A stretch of DNA of 33,694 bases from Thermoleophilia bacterium (GTDB lineage: Bacteria > Actinomycetota > Thermoleophilia > Gaiellales > Gaiellaceae). Below the pieces are notes generated by a model that worked only from the letters and a program-made list of their open reading frames with translations, was not told where the DNA came from and ran no database searches. Location of the stretch: positions 1-33,694 of the forward strand of contig JADGHP010000006.1 of assembly GCA_019683855.1 (NCBI GenBank). The letters run 5' to 3'. Every line of letters starts with the position of its first letter. Position 1 is the stretch's first letter. A program made the position numbers and the translations under genes. Shown here one piece after another: positions 1 to 8,449 of this stretch.

Positions 1-1034
1 CTGCCGGAGAGCGTGTTCGTGGTGCCCGAGCTGCTCGTCCGCTTCGACCACGTCGCCGGCGTCGCGACCACCCTCGTCGGCGACCCCGACGAGGCGGCGG
101 AGCTCCTCGCCGGGCCGCAACCCGAGCCGCCGCGCGGCGCCGGCGAGCGCGGCCCCGTCATCCGCACGCCCGACCGCGACGAGCACCTGCGCCGCGTCGA
201 GCGGGCGAAGGAGCACATCCGCGAGGGCGACGTCTTCCAGGTGGTGGTCTCGCAGCGCGCGACCCGCCCCACCTCGGCGTCGGCGGTCGAGCTGTACCGC
301 GCGCTCCGCCGCATCAACCCGTCGCCCTACCTCTTCCTGCTCGAGCTGGCCACCGGAGCCGAAGGCGACGGGGTTTGCCGGCCGGGCGTCGGCGGCTCCG
401 CCGCCGGCGCTTCCAGCCATCGCCTCGCGCTCGTCGGCAGCTCGCCGGAGACGCTCGTGAAGTGCGAGGGCGTCCGCGCGGCGCTGAACCCGATCGCCGG
501 CACGATCGCGCCGGGCGAGCGCGACGCCGAGACGCTGCTCTCCTCCGAGAAGGACCGGGCCGAGCACGTGATGCTCGTCGATCTCGCTCGCAACGACCTC
601 TCGCGCGTCTGCGTCCCCGGCTCGGTGCGCGTCGAGCGGTTCATGACCGCGGAGCGCTACTCGCACGTGACGCACCTCGTCTCCGAGGTCGTCGGCGAGC
701 TGCGCGAGGAGTGCACGCCGTTCGAGCTGCTGCGCGCCTGCTTCCCCGCCGGCACCGTTTCGGGCGCGCCGAAGGTGCGGGCGATGCAGATCGTCTCCGA
801 GCTCGAGGGCTACCGGCGCGGCGTCTACGCGGGCGCCGTCGGCTACGTGCTGCCGGCCGAGCGGACGCTCGACACGTGCATCGCCATCCGCATGCTCGTC
901 CTCCGGGACGGCGTCGCCCACCTGCAGGCGGGGAGCGGCATCGTCGCCGACTCCGACCCGGCCGCCGAGCACGAGGAGTGCCTGAGCAAGCTGCGCGCGC
1001 TCGAGGCGGCGATCGACCTGGCGGAGGCGCAGCC

Positions 1035-1038
<4 letters not shown>
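1..1038 (+). CDS. trpE: Anthranilate synthase component I (TrpE), 5'-truncated by window edge
   Basis: Large subunit of anthranilate synthase, which converts chorismate plus glutamine-derived ammonia to anthranilate, the first step of tryptophan synthesis. The open frame runs from base 1, so the N-terminal part (roughly 150 residues of a usual ~500) lies outside the window; the GTG at 13 is internal. The chorismate-binding fold is clear: PSPYLFLLEL, LVGSSPETLVK, NPIAGTIAPG, LLSSEKDRAEHVMLVDLARND, SHVTHLVSEV, FPAGTVSGAPKVRAMQI and a final LQAGSGIVADSDP block. An unusual stretch of about 22 residues rich in Gly/Ala/Ser (about bases 349-417) separates two strands that are normally joined by a short turn. 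The stop TGA overlaps the trpG GTG by 4 bases, implying translational coupling. Function is near certain; the role of the insert is unknown. Confidence 0.96.
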
Positions 1039-1594
<556 letters not shown>

Positions 1595-1598
<4 letters not shown>

Positions 1599-2635
1599 CC
1601 GGAGCGAGCGCGATCCAGCGGACACTCTCGCGGCTCCTCGAGGGTCGCGACCTGACGTGCGACGAGGCGCGGGCGGCGATGCGCGAGATCATGGAGGGCG
1701 CCGCGACACCGGCCCAGATCGCGGGCTTCCTCGTCGCGTTGCGGGCGAAGGGCGAGACCGCGGACGAGATCGCCGGCTGCGCGGAGGCGATGCGGGAGCA
1801 CGCCCTCCGCGTCTCGCCGGGGCGGCGCGACCTCGTCGACATCGTCGGCACCGGCGGCGACAACGCGGGCACCTACAACATCTCCACCGCGGCTGCGCTC
1901 GTCGCGGCGGCGGCGGGCGCGGCGATCGCGAAGCACGGCAACCGGGCGGCCTCGTCGGCGAGCGGCGCCGCCGACGTGCTCGAGGCGCTCGGCTTCCGGC
2001 TCGAGCTGCCGCCGGAGCGGATCGAGCGCTCGATCGACGAGCTCGGCTTCGGCTTCCTGTTCGCGCAGGCGCACCACCCGGCGATGCGGCACGCGGCGCC
2101 CGTGCGCCGGGAGCTGGCGACGCGCACCGTGTTCAACGTGCTCGGCCCGCTCACGAACCCCGCCGGGGCGCGCGCGCTCGTGCTCGGCGTCTACGCGCCC
2201 GAGCTGACGCGCACCCTGGCCGAGGCGCTCGTCCGGCTCGGCGCGACGCGCGCCTACGTCGTGCACGGCGCGGGCGGGATCGACGAGCTCTCGCCGTGCG
2301 GCCCGAACCTCGTCTGCGAGGTCGCGGACGGCCGGGTGCGCGAGTACGAGCTCGACCCGCTCGAGCTGGGGATCGAGCGCTGCGACCCGGCCGAGCTGCG
2401 CGGCGGCGACCCGCGGGCGAACGCGGCGGCCCTGCGCGCGGTGCTCACGGGCGTCGACGGCGGCGCGCACCGCTCGGCGGTGATCCTGAACGCCGCCGGC
2501 GGGCTCGCCGCCGCGGGCCACGCGGAGAGCCTGCGCGAGGGGATCGCGCGGGCCCGCGAGGCGATCGACTCCGGCGCCGCCGCCGCCCGGCTCGAGGAGC
2601 TCGTCGCCTTCTCGCAGGAGGACGCGACGCCGTGA
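1595..2635 (+). CDS. trpD: Anthranilate phosphoribosyltransferase (TrpD)
   Basis: Transfers phosphoribose from PRPP to anthranilate. 346 residues, typical length. The N-terminal helical domain contains MREIMEGAATPAQIAGFLVAL, followed by the PRPP-binding glycine loop VGTGGDNAGTYNIST, KHGNRAASSASGAADVLEALG, FLFAQAHHPAMRH and FNVLGPLTNPAGA, all family signatures. The GTG at 1595 overlaps the trpG stop by 4 bases. After its stop at 2635 the tight coupling of the operon is interrupted by a 196-base repeat-bearing spacer before trpCF. Confidence 0.96.
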
Positions 2636-2831
2636 GCGCGTGTCTCTCGCGGACATGTCCAGGTGTCAGACGTGCGTACGAGAGCGTGACCGAACCGTCA
2701 CGCGGAACGTGCCTGCACGGCGGCCTTTCCGGCGGCTCCGCCGCGGGCCGCCACGTCGCGCGTGGCCTGTCCCGGTGTCAGACACCGTGGCGAGAGCGTC
2801 ACGGATCCCCAACGGGAAGCGGGGGTCGCGG
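2636..2831. repeat. REP-like repeat-bearing spacer inside the trp operon
   Basis: Two imperfect direct copies of about 35 bases lie at 2656-2690 and 2768-2802. Both begin TGTCC[A/C]GGTGTCAGAC and both carry CGAGAGCGT or GAGAGCGT about 15 bases on. The second contains a perfect palindrome, CGGTGTCAGACACCG, at 2774-2788. Between them is a GC-rich inverted-repeat stretch holding CGGCGGCTCCGCCGC (2730-2744), a 15-mer also found inside trpE at 390-404. The frame that runs through the spacer into trpC gives an Arg/Cys-rich sequence unlike any protein, so I read it as non-coding. Confidence 0.7.
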
Positions 2832-3992
2832 ATGAGGTTCGCCGAGGCGCTCTCCCGGCCCGGGTTGGCCGCCATCGCCGAGTTCAAGCGCCGCTCGCCC
2901 TCTGTCGGCGACATCCGTTCGGACGCGCGCGTCGAGGAGGTCGTGCCCGCGTACGCGGCGAGCGGCGCCGCGGCGATCTCCGTGCTCGTGGACGAGCGCT
3001 TCGGCGGCTCGCTCGACGACCTGCGCGCCGCCCGCGCCGCGACCGACGTGCCCCTGCTCGCGAAGGGGTTCTTCGAGGAGGAGGCGCAGCTCGCGGAGCT
3101 GCGCCGCGCCGGCGCGGACGCCGCTCTCCTCATCCTCCGCAACCTCGACGACGCGACGTGCGCCAGGCTGATGCGCACGGCGGAGGAACTCGGCCTCGAC
3201 ACCCTCGTCGAAGCCCACGACGACGACGAGCTCGAGCGCGCGATCGAGCTGAGGGCACCGATCGTGGGGCTCAACGCACGGGACCTCTCCACCTTCCACG
3301 TCGATCGAACGGGTCAGCTGAACCTCGTGGCGCGTGCGGCGCGCCGAGGCGATCACCTCGTGATCGCCGAGAGCGCGATCGCGACGCGCGCGCAGGGCGC
3401 GGCCGCCGAGCTCGCCGGCGCGGACGCGATCCTCGTCGGCACCGCCCTCATGCAGGCCCCCGACCCCGCCGCGAAGCTACGCGAGCTGCTCTCCCGCCCG
3501 CTCGTCAAGGTCTGCGGGATGACGAACCAGGAGGACGTCGACGCGGCGCTCGCCGCGGGCGCGGACCTCGTCGGCTTCGTCTTCGTCGAGGGCTCGCCGC
3601 GCCGCGCCGAGGCGGTGCTCGACGTGCCGGACACGGCGCTCTCGGTCGCGGTGTTCGTCGGCGAGCCCGAGGACGCGGGCGCCGACCTCGTCCAGCTCTA
3701 CGAGGCGGAGCCGGGGACCGTGCGCGGCCGGAACGCGACGCTGCTGCGGGAGGGCGAGCGGGTGGCGACGGTGGTCGACCTGCCGTGGGAGCGCGAGGAC
3801 CCGGCGCACCTCGAGCGGGCGGCGGCGGTCGAGGATCGCCTCGTGCTCGCGGGGAGGCTCGGGCCCGACAACGTGGCCGAGGCGGTCGCGAGGGTGCGCC
3901 CGTGGGCGGTCGACGCCGCGTCGCGGCTCGAGCGCGAGCCGGGCCGCAAGGATCACGAGCTGGTGCGCGCGTTCGTCGAGGCGGCCCGGTGA
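2832..3992 (+). CDS. trpC: Indole-3-glycerol phosphate synthase fused to a degenerate phosphoribosylanthranilate isomerase domain (TrpCF)
   Basis: 386 residues. Residues 1-220 are a TrpC barrel: [32 protein letters not shown] and IAESAI preserve the usual catalytic and binding residues. Compared with the family, about 40 N-terminal residues before the FAEAL segment are absent; upstream is repeat DNA, so the ATG at 2832 is the only sensible start. Residues 225-386 align with TrpF: VKVCGMT (Cys228 equals the catalytic Cys), [10 protein letters not shown], a late AGRLGPDNV and [13 protein letters not shown]. This domain is about 40 residues short and lacks the usual segment with the catalytic Asp and GGTG.TFDW; AGGL is AGRL and the SSGVE block is ASRLE. 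TrpC activity is likely; TrpF activity is doubtful. The stop overlaps the trpB GTG. Confidence 0.9.
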   Translation: MRFAEALSRPGLAAIAEFKRRSPSVGDIRSDARVEEVVPAYAASGAAAISVLVDERFGGSLDDLRAARAATDVPLLAKGFFEEEAQLAELRRAGADAALLILRNLDDATCARLMRTAEELGLDTLVEAHDDDELERAIELRAPIVGLNARDLSTFHVDRTGQLNLVARAARRGDHLVIAESAIATRAQGAAAELAGADAILVGTALMQAPDPAAKLRELLSRPLVKVCGMTNQEDVDAALAAGADLVGFVFVEGSPRRAEAVLDVPDTALSVAVFVGEPEDAGADLVQLYEAEPGTVRGRNATLLREGERVATVVDLPWEREDPAHLERAAAVEDRLVLAGRLGPDNVAEAVARVRPWAVDAASRLEREPGRKDHELVRAFVEAAR

Positions 3993-5131
3993 CCGAGGCT
4001 CGGGTCGGCTCGTTCGGCGTCTACGGCGGGCGGTTCGTCCCCGAGACGCTCATCCCCGCGCTGGAGGAGCTCGAGCGCGGCTGGCGGGAGGCGCTCGCCG
4101 ACGAGCGCTTCCGCGCGGAGCTGCACGAGCTCGCGACCACCTACGCGGGCCGACCGACGCCGCTGACGCTCGCGGAGCGGTTCGCGCCCGGCAAGCGGAT
4201 CTACCTCAAGCGCGAGGACCTCCTGCACACGGGCGCGCACAAGCTGAACAACGCGCTCGGCCAGGCGGTGCTCGCACGCCGGCTCGGCAAGCGGCGCATC
4301 GTCGCCGAGACGGGGGCGGGCCAGCACGGGGTCGCCTCGGCGACCGTGTGCGCGCGCTTCGGCCTGCAGTGCGTGGTCTACATGGGAGAGGAGGACATGC
4401 GCCGCCAGCGACCCAACGTCGAGCGGATGCGGCTGCTCGGCGCGGAGGTGCGCGCCGTCGACTTCGGGACGCGGACGCTGAAGGAGGCGACGAGCGAGGC
4501 GATCCGGGACTGGATCACGAACGTCGAGACGACGCACTACCTGATCGGCTCCTGCGTCGGCCCGGCGCCCTACCCCGAGCTCGTGGCCGAGCTGCAGTCG
4601 GTGATCGGCCGCGAGGCGCGCGAGCAGGTGCTGGCGGCGGAGGGCCGGCTGCCGGAGGCGGTGGTCGCCTGCGTCGGCGGCGGGTCGAACGCGATCGGGA
4701 TCTTCCACGGCTTCCTCGACGACCCGGAGGTGCGGCTCGTCGGCGTCGAGGCGGCGGGCGCGGCGTCGCTTCGGAGCGGCCGCACCGGCGTCCTCCACGG
4801 CGCGCGCTCGAGCGTGCTGGCCGACGAGGACGGCCAGATCGCGGACGCGCACTCGATCTCCGCCGGCCTCGACTACCCGGGCGTCGGCCCCGAGCACGCC
4901 TACCTGCGCGACAGCGGCCGTGCCGAGTACGTGACCGCCACCGACGAGGAGGCGCTCGCGGCGTTCCGCGACCTCGCCCGCACGGAGGGGATCATCCCCG
5001 CGCTCGAGCCCGCGCACGCGCTCGCCCGCGCCCGCGACCTCGACGCGGAGCTCGTCGTCGTGGGCTTGAGCGGCCGCGGCGACAAGGATCTCGCTGAGGC
5101 GTTGGCGGCACTGCGGCCCGATGGCAAGTAA
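3989..5131 (+). CDS. trpB: Tryptophan synthase beta subunit (TrpB)
   Basis: PLP enzyme that condenses indole with serine to give tryptophan, working as an alpha2beta2 complex with TrpA. 380 residues, slightly shorter than the common ~400. It begins with the typical [20 protein letters not shown]. The PLP lysine lies in [13 protein letters not shown] (Lys85), followed by [31 protein letters not shown], the phosphate-binding [10 protein letters not shown] and [16 protein letters not shown]. The GTG at 3989 overlaps the trpCF stop by 4 bases. Its TAA stop sits inside a palindrome (5128-5142) in the gap before trpA. It is the canonical trpB1 type. Confidence 0.96.
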   Translation: MTEARVGSFGVYGGRFVPETLIPALEELERGWREALADERFRAELHELATTYAGRPTPLTLAERFAPGKRIYLKREDLLHTGAHKLNNALGQAVLARRLGKRRIVAETGAGQHGVASATVCARFGLQCVVYMGEEDMRRQRPNVERMRLLGAEVRAVDFGTRTLKEATSEAIRDWITNVETTHYLIGSCVGPAPYPELVAELQSVIGREAREQVLAAEGRLPEAVVACVGGGSNAIGIFHGFLDDPEVRLVGVEAAGAASLRSGRTGVLHGARSSVLADEDGQIADAHSISAGLDYPGVGPEHAYLRDSGRAEYVTATDEEALAAFRDLARTEGIIPALEPAHALARARDLDAELVVVGLSGRGDKDLAEALAALRPDGK

Positions 5132-5142
5132 CACGTTGTTAC
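5128..5142. promoter_or_regulatory. Palindrome GTAACA-CGT-TGTTAC, copy 1
   Basis: Perfect 6-base arms around a 3-base centre, embedded in CAAGTAACA...TGTTACA. The only other copy I noticed in the window is at 16718-16732 with the same flanking CAAG and trailing A. It overlaps the trpB stop codon and lies 22 bases before trpA. It could be a repressor operator or a REP-like element; the sequence alone does not decide. Confidence 0.5.
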
Positions 5143-5164
5143 AAAGCCCGGAGGCGGTCCGGCT

Positions 5165-5869
5165 GTGAGGAAGGCGCTCGTCGTCTACCTGATGAGCGAG
5201 CCGGAGACGCCGGAGCTCGCGCGCGCCGCCGTGGAGGGAGGCGCGGACGTGGTCGAGCTCGGCTTCCCCTTCTCCGACCCGCTGGCCGACGGGCCCGTGA
5301 TCCGCCGCGCCGCCGAGCGCGCGCTCGCGCGCGGGATGCGCACCCGCGCCTGCCTCGAGGTGCTCGCGCGCACGCGCGAGCTCGTCCCGGACACGCCGCT
5401 CGTCCCGATGACCTACTCCTCGATCTTCGAGGCGTACGGCTGGGAGCGGCTGGCCGAGGACGCGCGCGCCGCCGGCGCGACGAGCCTGATCGTGGCCGAC
5501 CTGCCCGCGGGCGAGCGTCCCGAGCTGCGACGGGTCCAGCTCGTAGCGCCGACCTCGACCGACGAGCGCATCCGGCTCGCGGGCGAGCTGACCGACGGCT
5601 GGCTCTACCTCGTCACGCTCGCCGGAACGACCGGCGCCCGCGGCGAGGTCTCGCCCGCGCTCCCCGGCCTCGTCGAGCGCGCCCGCCGCCTGACGAGCGC
5701 GCCGCTCTACGCCGGCTTCGGCATCTCCACGCCCGACCACGCGCACGCCGTCGCCGGCCTCGCCGACGGGATCGTCGTCGGCTCGCGCGCCCTGCAAGCC
5801 GCGGAAGAGGGTCCGTCCGCGCTGCGCGCCTACGTCGCCTCGCTCCGAGAGGCCCTGGACGAGGCGTAG
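5165..5869 (+). CDS. trpA: Tryptophan synthase alpha subunit (TrpA)
   Basis: Cleaves indole-3-glycerol phosphate to indole, channelled to TrpB. 234 residues, about 30 fewer than usual: the N-terminus begins directly at the first strand (ALVVYLM), and one helix between DLPAGERPELRR and VQLVAPTS is trimmed. Catalytic Glu and Asp are present in VELGFPFSDPLADGP. LAGTTGAR and AGFGISTPDHA...DGIVVGSRAL form the phosphate site. The usual TYxNP turn reads TYSSI. The GTG at 5165 is supported by GGAGG at 5150-5154. It is the last gene of the operon and converges on the histidine kinase gene 33 bases downstream; no clear T-tailed terminator is seen. Confidence 0.94.
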   Translation: MRKALVVYLMSEPETPELARAAVEGGADVVELGFPFSDPLADGPVIRRAAERALARGMRTRACLEVLARTRELVPDTPLVPMTYSSIFEAYGWERLAEDARAAGATSLIVADLPAGERPELRRVQLVAPTSTDERIRLAGELTDGWLYLVTLAGTTGARGEVSPALPGLVERARRLTSAPLYAGFGISTPDHAHAVAGLADGIVVGSRALQAAEEGPSALRAYVASLREALDEA

Positions 5870-5902
5870 CGCCCGCCACGCGAGCGCGGCGGCAGGCCGG
5901 GC

Positions 5903-7003
5903 CTATGCCCCCGCGAAGCCCGCCGCCGCGTCGGCGTCCGGGGCGAGCGACGGCGGGGCCGGAGCGGGGGCTCCGGCGGCGAGCGACGGCAGGTGGAGCG
6001 CGAACGTCACGCCGCGCGGGCGCGGCTCGACCGTGCAGCGCCCGCCGTGCGCGCGGGCGATCGCGGCGACGATCGCGAGCCCGAGCCCGGCTCCGCCCTG
6101 CTCGCGCGTCCGCGCCCCGTCCGCCCGCGCCCAGCGGTCGAAGATCCGCGGCAGCGCCTCGGAGGGGACGCCGCAGCCGTCGTCCGCCACCTCGACGGTC
6201 ACGCCGCCGGGCTCCCCCCGCGCGCGCAACTCGATCGCGTCGCCCGGCTCGGTGTACTTGACCGCGTTCTCGAGCAGCGCGTCGAGCGCGGTGCGCAGCG
6301 CCTCCGGATCGGCCCGAAGCGAGCCGCCGACGCCGAGCTCGAGCCGCCACGCGCGCGGCGCGACCTCCGACCAGCGCATGAAGACGTCGGAGAGGAACGC
6401 CTCCAGGTCGACGTCGACCGGCTTGACGAAGTCGGGCTGCTCCGCCTTGGCGAGCAAGAGCAGCCGGTCGACGATCCGCTCCATCCGGCCGAGCTCGTCG
6501 AGCGCCACCTCCAGCTCGGGCGCGTCCGACACCTCCCAGCGCAGCAGCTCGAGGTGGCCGCGCGCGATCGTCACCGGCGTGCGCAGCTCGTGCGAGGCGT
6601 CGTGCAGGAAGCGCTCCTGCCGATCGAGCAGCGACGCCCGCATCTCGGCGACGCCCTGCAGCTCCGCGAGCGCCGCCTGACGCCGCCGCGCATGCCAGAC
6701 CATCGCGAGGAACATCGCGCTCATCAGCGGCACCTCGAACAGCTCCCCCCAGAGCTGGCTGCCCTCGAACGCGTCGCTCAGGATGCTCGCGCCGGTGGCG
6801 AGAATCACCGCCCCCAGGACGGCGCTCATCACCGCCGGCGACCAGACGCGGAAGCCGTAGACGAGCGTCAGGCTGATCCAGAGAAGGTGGAACGGGATCG
6901 TCTCCCAGCTCGGCCAGGCGACCATCGCGGCGAGGTTCGCCACGGCGAACAGCACCCACGCCGCCTCGACGGCGTTACGTCGTAGCCAGTCGGTAGCCGG
7001 CAT
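5903..7003 (-). CDS. Sensor histidine kinase of an OmpR-type two-component system
   Basis: 366 residues. Hydrophobic stretches cover roughly residues 14-30, 38-70 and 85-103 with no sizeable extracytoplasmic loop, so it probably senses a membrane or cytoplasmic signal. The HisKA phosphoacceptor is His138 in HDASHELRTPV. The HATPase_c domain shows the N-box LLENAVKYT (Asn246), VADDGCGVP, FDRWARAD and GAGLGLAI. The C-terminus is an Ala/Pro-rich tail. The gene starts inside the 3' end of the response regulator gene (29-base overlap), so the two are co-translated. The ligand cannot be inferred from the sequence. Confidence 0.93.
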   Translation of the reverse strand: MPATDWLRRNAVEAAWVLFAVANLAAMVAWPSWETIPFHLLWISLTLVYGFRVWSPAVMSAVLGAVILATGASILSDAFEGSQLWGELFEVPLMSAMFLAMVWHARRRQAALAELQGVAEMRASLLDRQERFLHDASHELRTPVTIARGHLELLRWEVSDAPELEVALDELGRMERIVDRLLLLAKAEQPDFVKPVDVDLEAFLSDVFMRWSEVAPRAWRLELGVGGSLRADPEALRTALDALLENAVKYTEPGDAIELRARGEPGGVTVEVADDGCGVPSEALPRIFDRWARADGARTREQGGAGLGLAIVAAIARAHGGRCTVEPRPRGVTFALHLPSLAAGAPAPAPPSLAPDADAAAGFAGA

Positions 7004-7640
7004 TCCGCACCGTCTCGATCGGAGCGTCGGGACCGAGCTTCTGCCGCAGCCGGCGCACGCAGACGTCGACGACGTTCGAGCCCGGATCGAAGCCGTAGCC
7101 CCACACCTCGGCGAGGAGCCGCTCGCGGCTGATCACCTCGCCGGCGTGGAGGAGCAGGTGGTGGAGGAGGCGGAACTCGCGGTCGGAGAGGTTCGTCACG
7201 AGCTCCCCGATCCGCGCCTGCCGCCGCGCGAGGTCGAGCACGACGCGCCCCGCCTGGAGCACGTGCTCGTCCTCGACCCCCACGGCGCTGCGGAGCTGGA
7301 CGCGGATCCGGGCGAGCAGCTCGTCGAGCGAGAACGGCTTCGACACGTAGTCGGTCGCGCCGAGCTCGAAGCCGCGCAGCTTCGTCTGCAGGTCGGCGCG
7401 CGCCGACAGGATCACGACCGGGAGCTGCGGGCGCTCGCGGTGGAGCTCGCGCAGCACCTGCAGCCCGCTCATGCCCGGTAAGAGCAGGTCGAGCACGACG
7501 AGGTCCCAGTGCTCGGCGATCGCGCGCGCGAGCCCGTCGGGGCCGCTGTCCGCCGCGACGGCGGTGTAGCCCTCCGCCTCGAGGCCCCGGGTGAGGAAGG
7601 CCTGGATCCGGCGCTCGTCCTCGATGACAAGGATTCGCAT
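6975..7640 (-). CDS. OmpR/PhoB-family response regulator
   Basis: 221 residues. The receiver domain has the acidic pair in VIEDERR, phosphoacceptor Asp51 in VVLDLLLPG, and switch residues including Lys101 in YVSKPFS. The C-terminal winged helix contains LSDREFRLLHHLLLHAGEVISRE.L and ends with the typical VRRLRQKLG...VRNAGYRL. It is first of two genes with the overlapping kinase. The ATG at 7640 has GGGGAG upstream. The upstream region carries three 11-base-phased direct repeats of the kind bound by this family, and a TACATT -10-like hexamer downstream of them, suggesting autoregulation. Confidence 0.95.
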   Translation of the reverse strand: MRILVIEDERRIQAFLTRGLEAEGYTAVAADSGPDGLARAIAEHWDLVVLDLLLPGMSGLQVLRELHRERPQLPVVILSARADLQTKLRGFELGATDYVSKPFSLDELLARIRVQLRSAVGVEDEHVLQAGRVVLDLARRQARIGELVTNLSDREFRLLHHLLLHAGEVISRERLLAEVWGYGFDPGSNVVDVCVRRLRQKLGPDAPIETVRNAGYRLATT

Positions 7641-7687
7641 CGCTCCCCGATTCGCGAGCCCCGCCGCACGAATGTACCGCCGGGGAG

Positions 7688-7716
7688 GTGACCTGTAAAT
7701 GACAGGCGCATGACAG
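7688..7716. promoter_or_regulatory. Three direct repeats at 11-base spacing (Pho-box-like operator)
   Basis: On the plus strand GTGACCT (7688), ATGACAG (7699) and ATGACAG (7710) start exactly 11 bases apart. On the regulator strand the last two read CTGTCAT-gcgc-CTGTCAT, the same 7-4-7 arrangement and half-site as the classical E. coli PhoB box. The repeats lie 48 bases before the response-regulator ATG, with TACATT about 13 bases nearer the gene, as expected when an activator replaces the -35 region. They could also act on the divergent oxidase operon starting at 7769. Confidence 0.6.
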
Positions 7717-7768
7717 TTTCGTCATCTTCCGCACGATTCAGATCGCCGTGCGATAGAGGTTGCCTCGG

Positions 7769-8449
7769 ATGCGCTCGGTCACTGGGAAGCTCGCGCTCGC
7801 CGTGGCGGGAGTCGTCGCCGCCGGCGTCCTCATCGGCTTCTACGTCTCGAAGCTGACGACGCAGGCCGGCTCGCCCACCTACACGGTGCCGGTGAAGACG
7901 GGCGGCGCGCATCCGGTGGTCGACCTGACCATCCAGACGGTGGCCGCCGTCGGGCCGGCGCTGAGCCCGAACCCCGACTGGGTGTCCTTCCTCGTCCGGG
8001 ACGCGAGCGGGAAGTGGCGCCGCGAGACGGTGTGGCGCCTGCCGGCGCACGCGACCGTCCACGTGACGATCTACAACTTCGACGGCGCGAGCGGCCTGCG
8101 CAACCCGTTCCTCGCCCGGCCGCAGGGCGTGGACGGCAACCGCATCGTCGTGGACGGCAAGCCGCTCGCCGTCCTGCCGCCGGACGAGGCCTCGCACACC
8201 TTCGCGGTCCCCCAGCTCGGGCTGATCGTGCCGGTCGCGCCGGTGCCCGACGACGCGAGGAACCAGTGCGGCTACGCGCCGTGCTCGCTCTCGATGGCCC
8301 ACCGCACCGAGACGTTCACCTTCCACACCGGGAAGCCCGGGCACTACCGCTGGCAGTGCTTCGTGCCCTGCGCGGCCGGTTGGATCACCGGCTTCGGCGG
8401 TCCGATGCAGACGATCGGCTACATGGACGGCTTCCTGGACGTCGTCTGA
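7769..8449 (+). CDS. Membrane-anchored cupredoxin-like protein heading the oxidase operon
   Basis: 226 residues with an N-terminal membrane anchor (about residues 7-27) and an exported beta-rich domain. Copper-site features resemble subunit II: YRWQCFVPC (Cys197, Cys201, the CxxxC spacing of CuA) followed by GGPM (Met213) in GPMQTIGYMDGFLDV. The canonical CuA pattern CxxxCxxxHxxM is not fully met because the His after the second Cys is missing, so the site may be a modified CuA or another copper site. The ATG at 7769 is preferred over an in-frame TTG at 7760 because AGAGG lies 9 bases before it. Its stop overlaps the coxB start (TGATG), so it is probably a partner subunit or copper donor of the oxidase. 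Confidence 0.75.
   Translation: MRSVTGKLALAVAGVVAAGVLIGFYVSKLTTQAGSPTYTVPVKTGGAHPVVDLTIQTVAAVGPALSPNPDWVSFLVRDASGKWRRETVWRLPAHATVHVTIYNFDGASGLRNPFLARPQGVDGNRIVVDGKPLAVLPPDEASHTFAVPQLGLIVPVAPVPDDARNQCGYAPCSLSMAHRTETFTFHTGKPGHYRWQCFVPCAAGWITGFGGPMQTIGYMDGFLDVV

Noticed and set aside
2640-2831. N-terminal extension of TrpC through the spacer from a GTG at 2640
   Set aside because: The 64 added residues are Arg-rich and repeat-derived and do not resemble the TrpC N-terminal helices.
3953-5797. A 614-codon open frame antisense to trpB and trpA
   Set aside because: Its residues are dominated by Arg, Ala, Glu and His without any family motif; it is the mirror of high-GC codon bias in two certain genes.
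5870-5902. Possible terminator between trpA and the histidine kinase gene
   Set aside because: Only a weak GCCCG/CGGGC pairing with a long loop and no T-tract on either strand.
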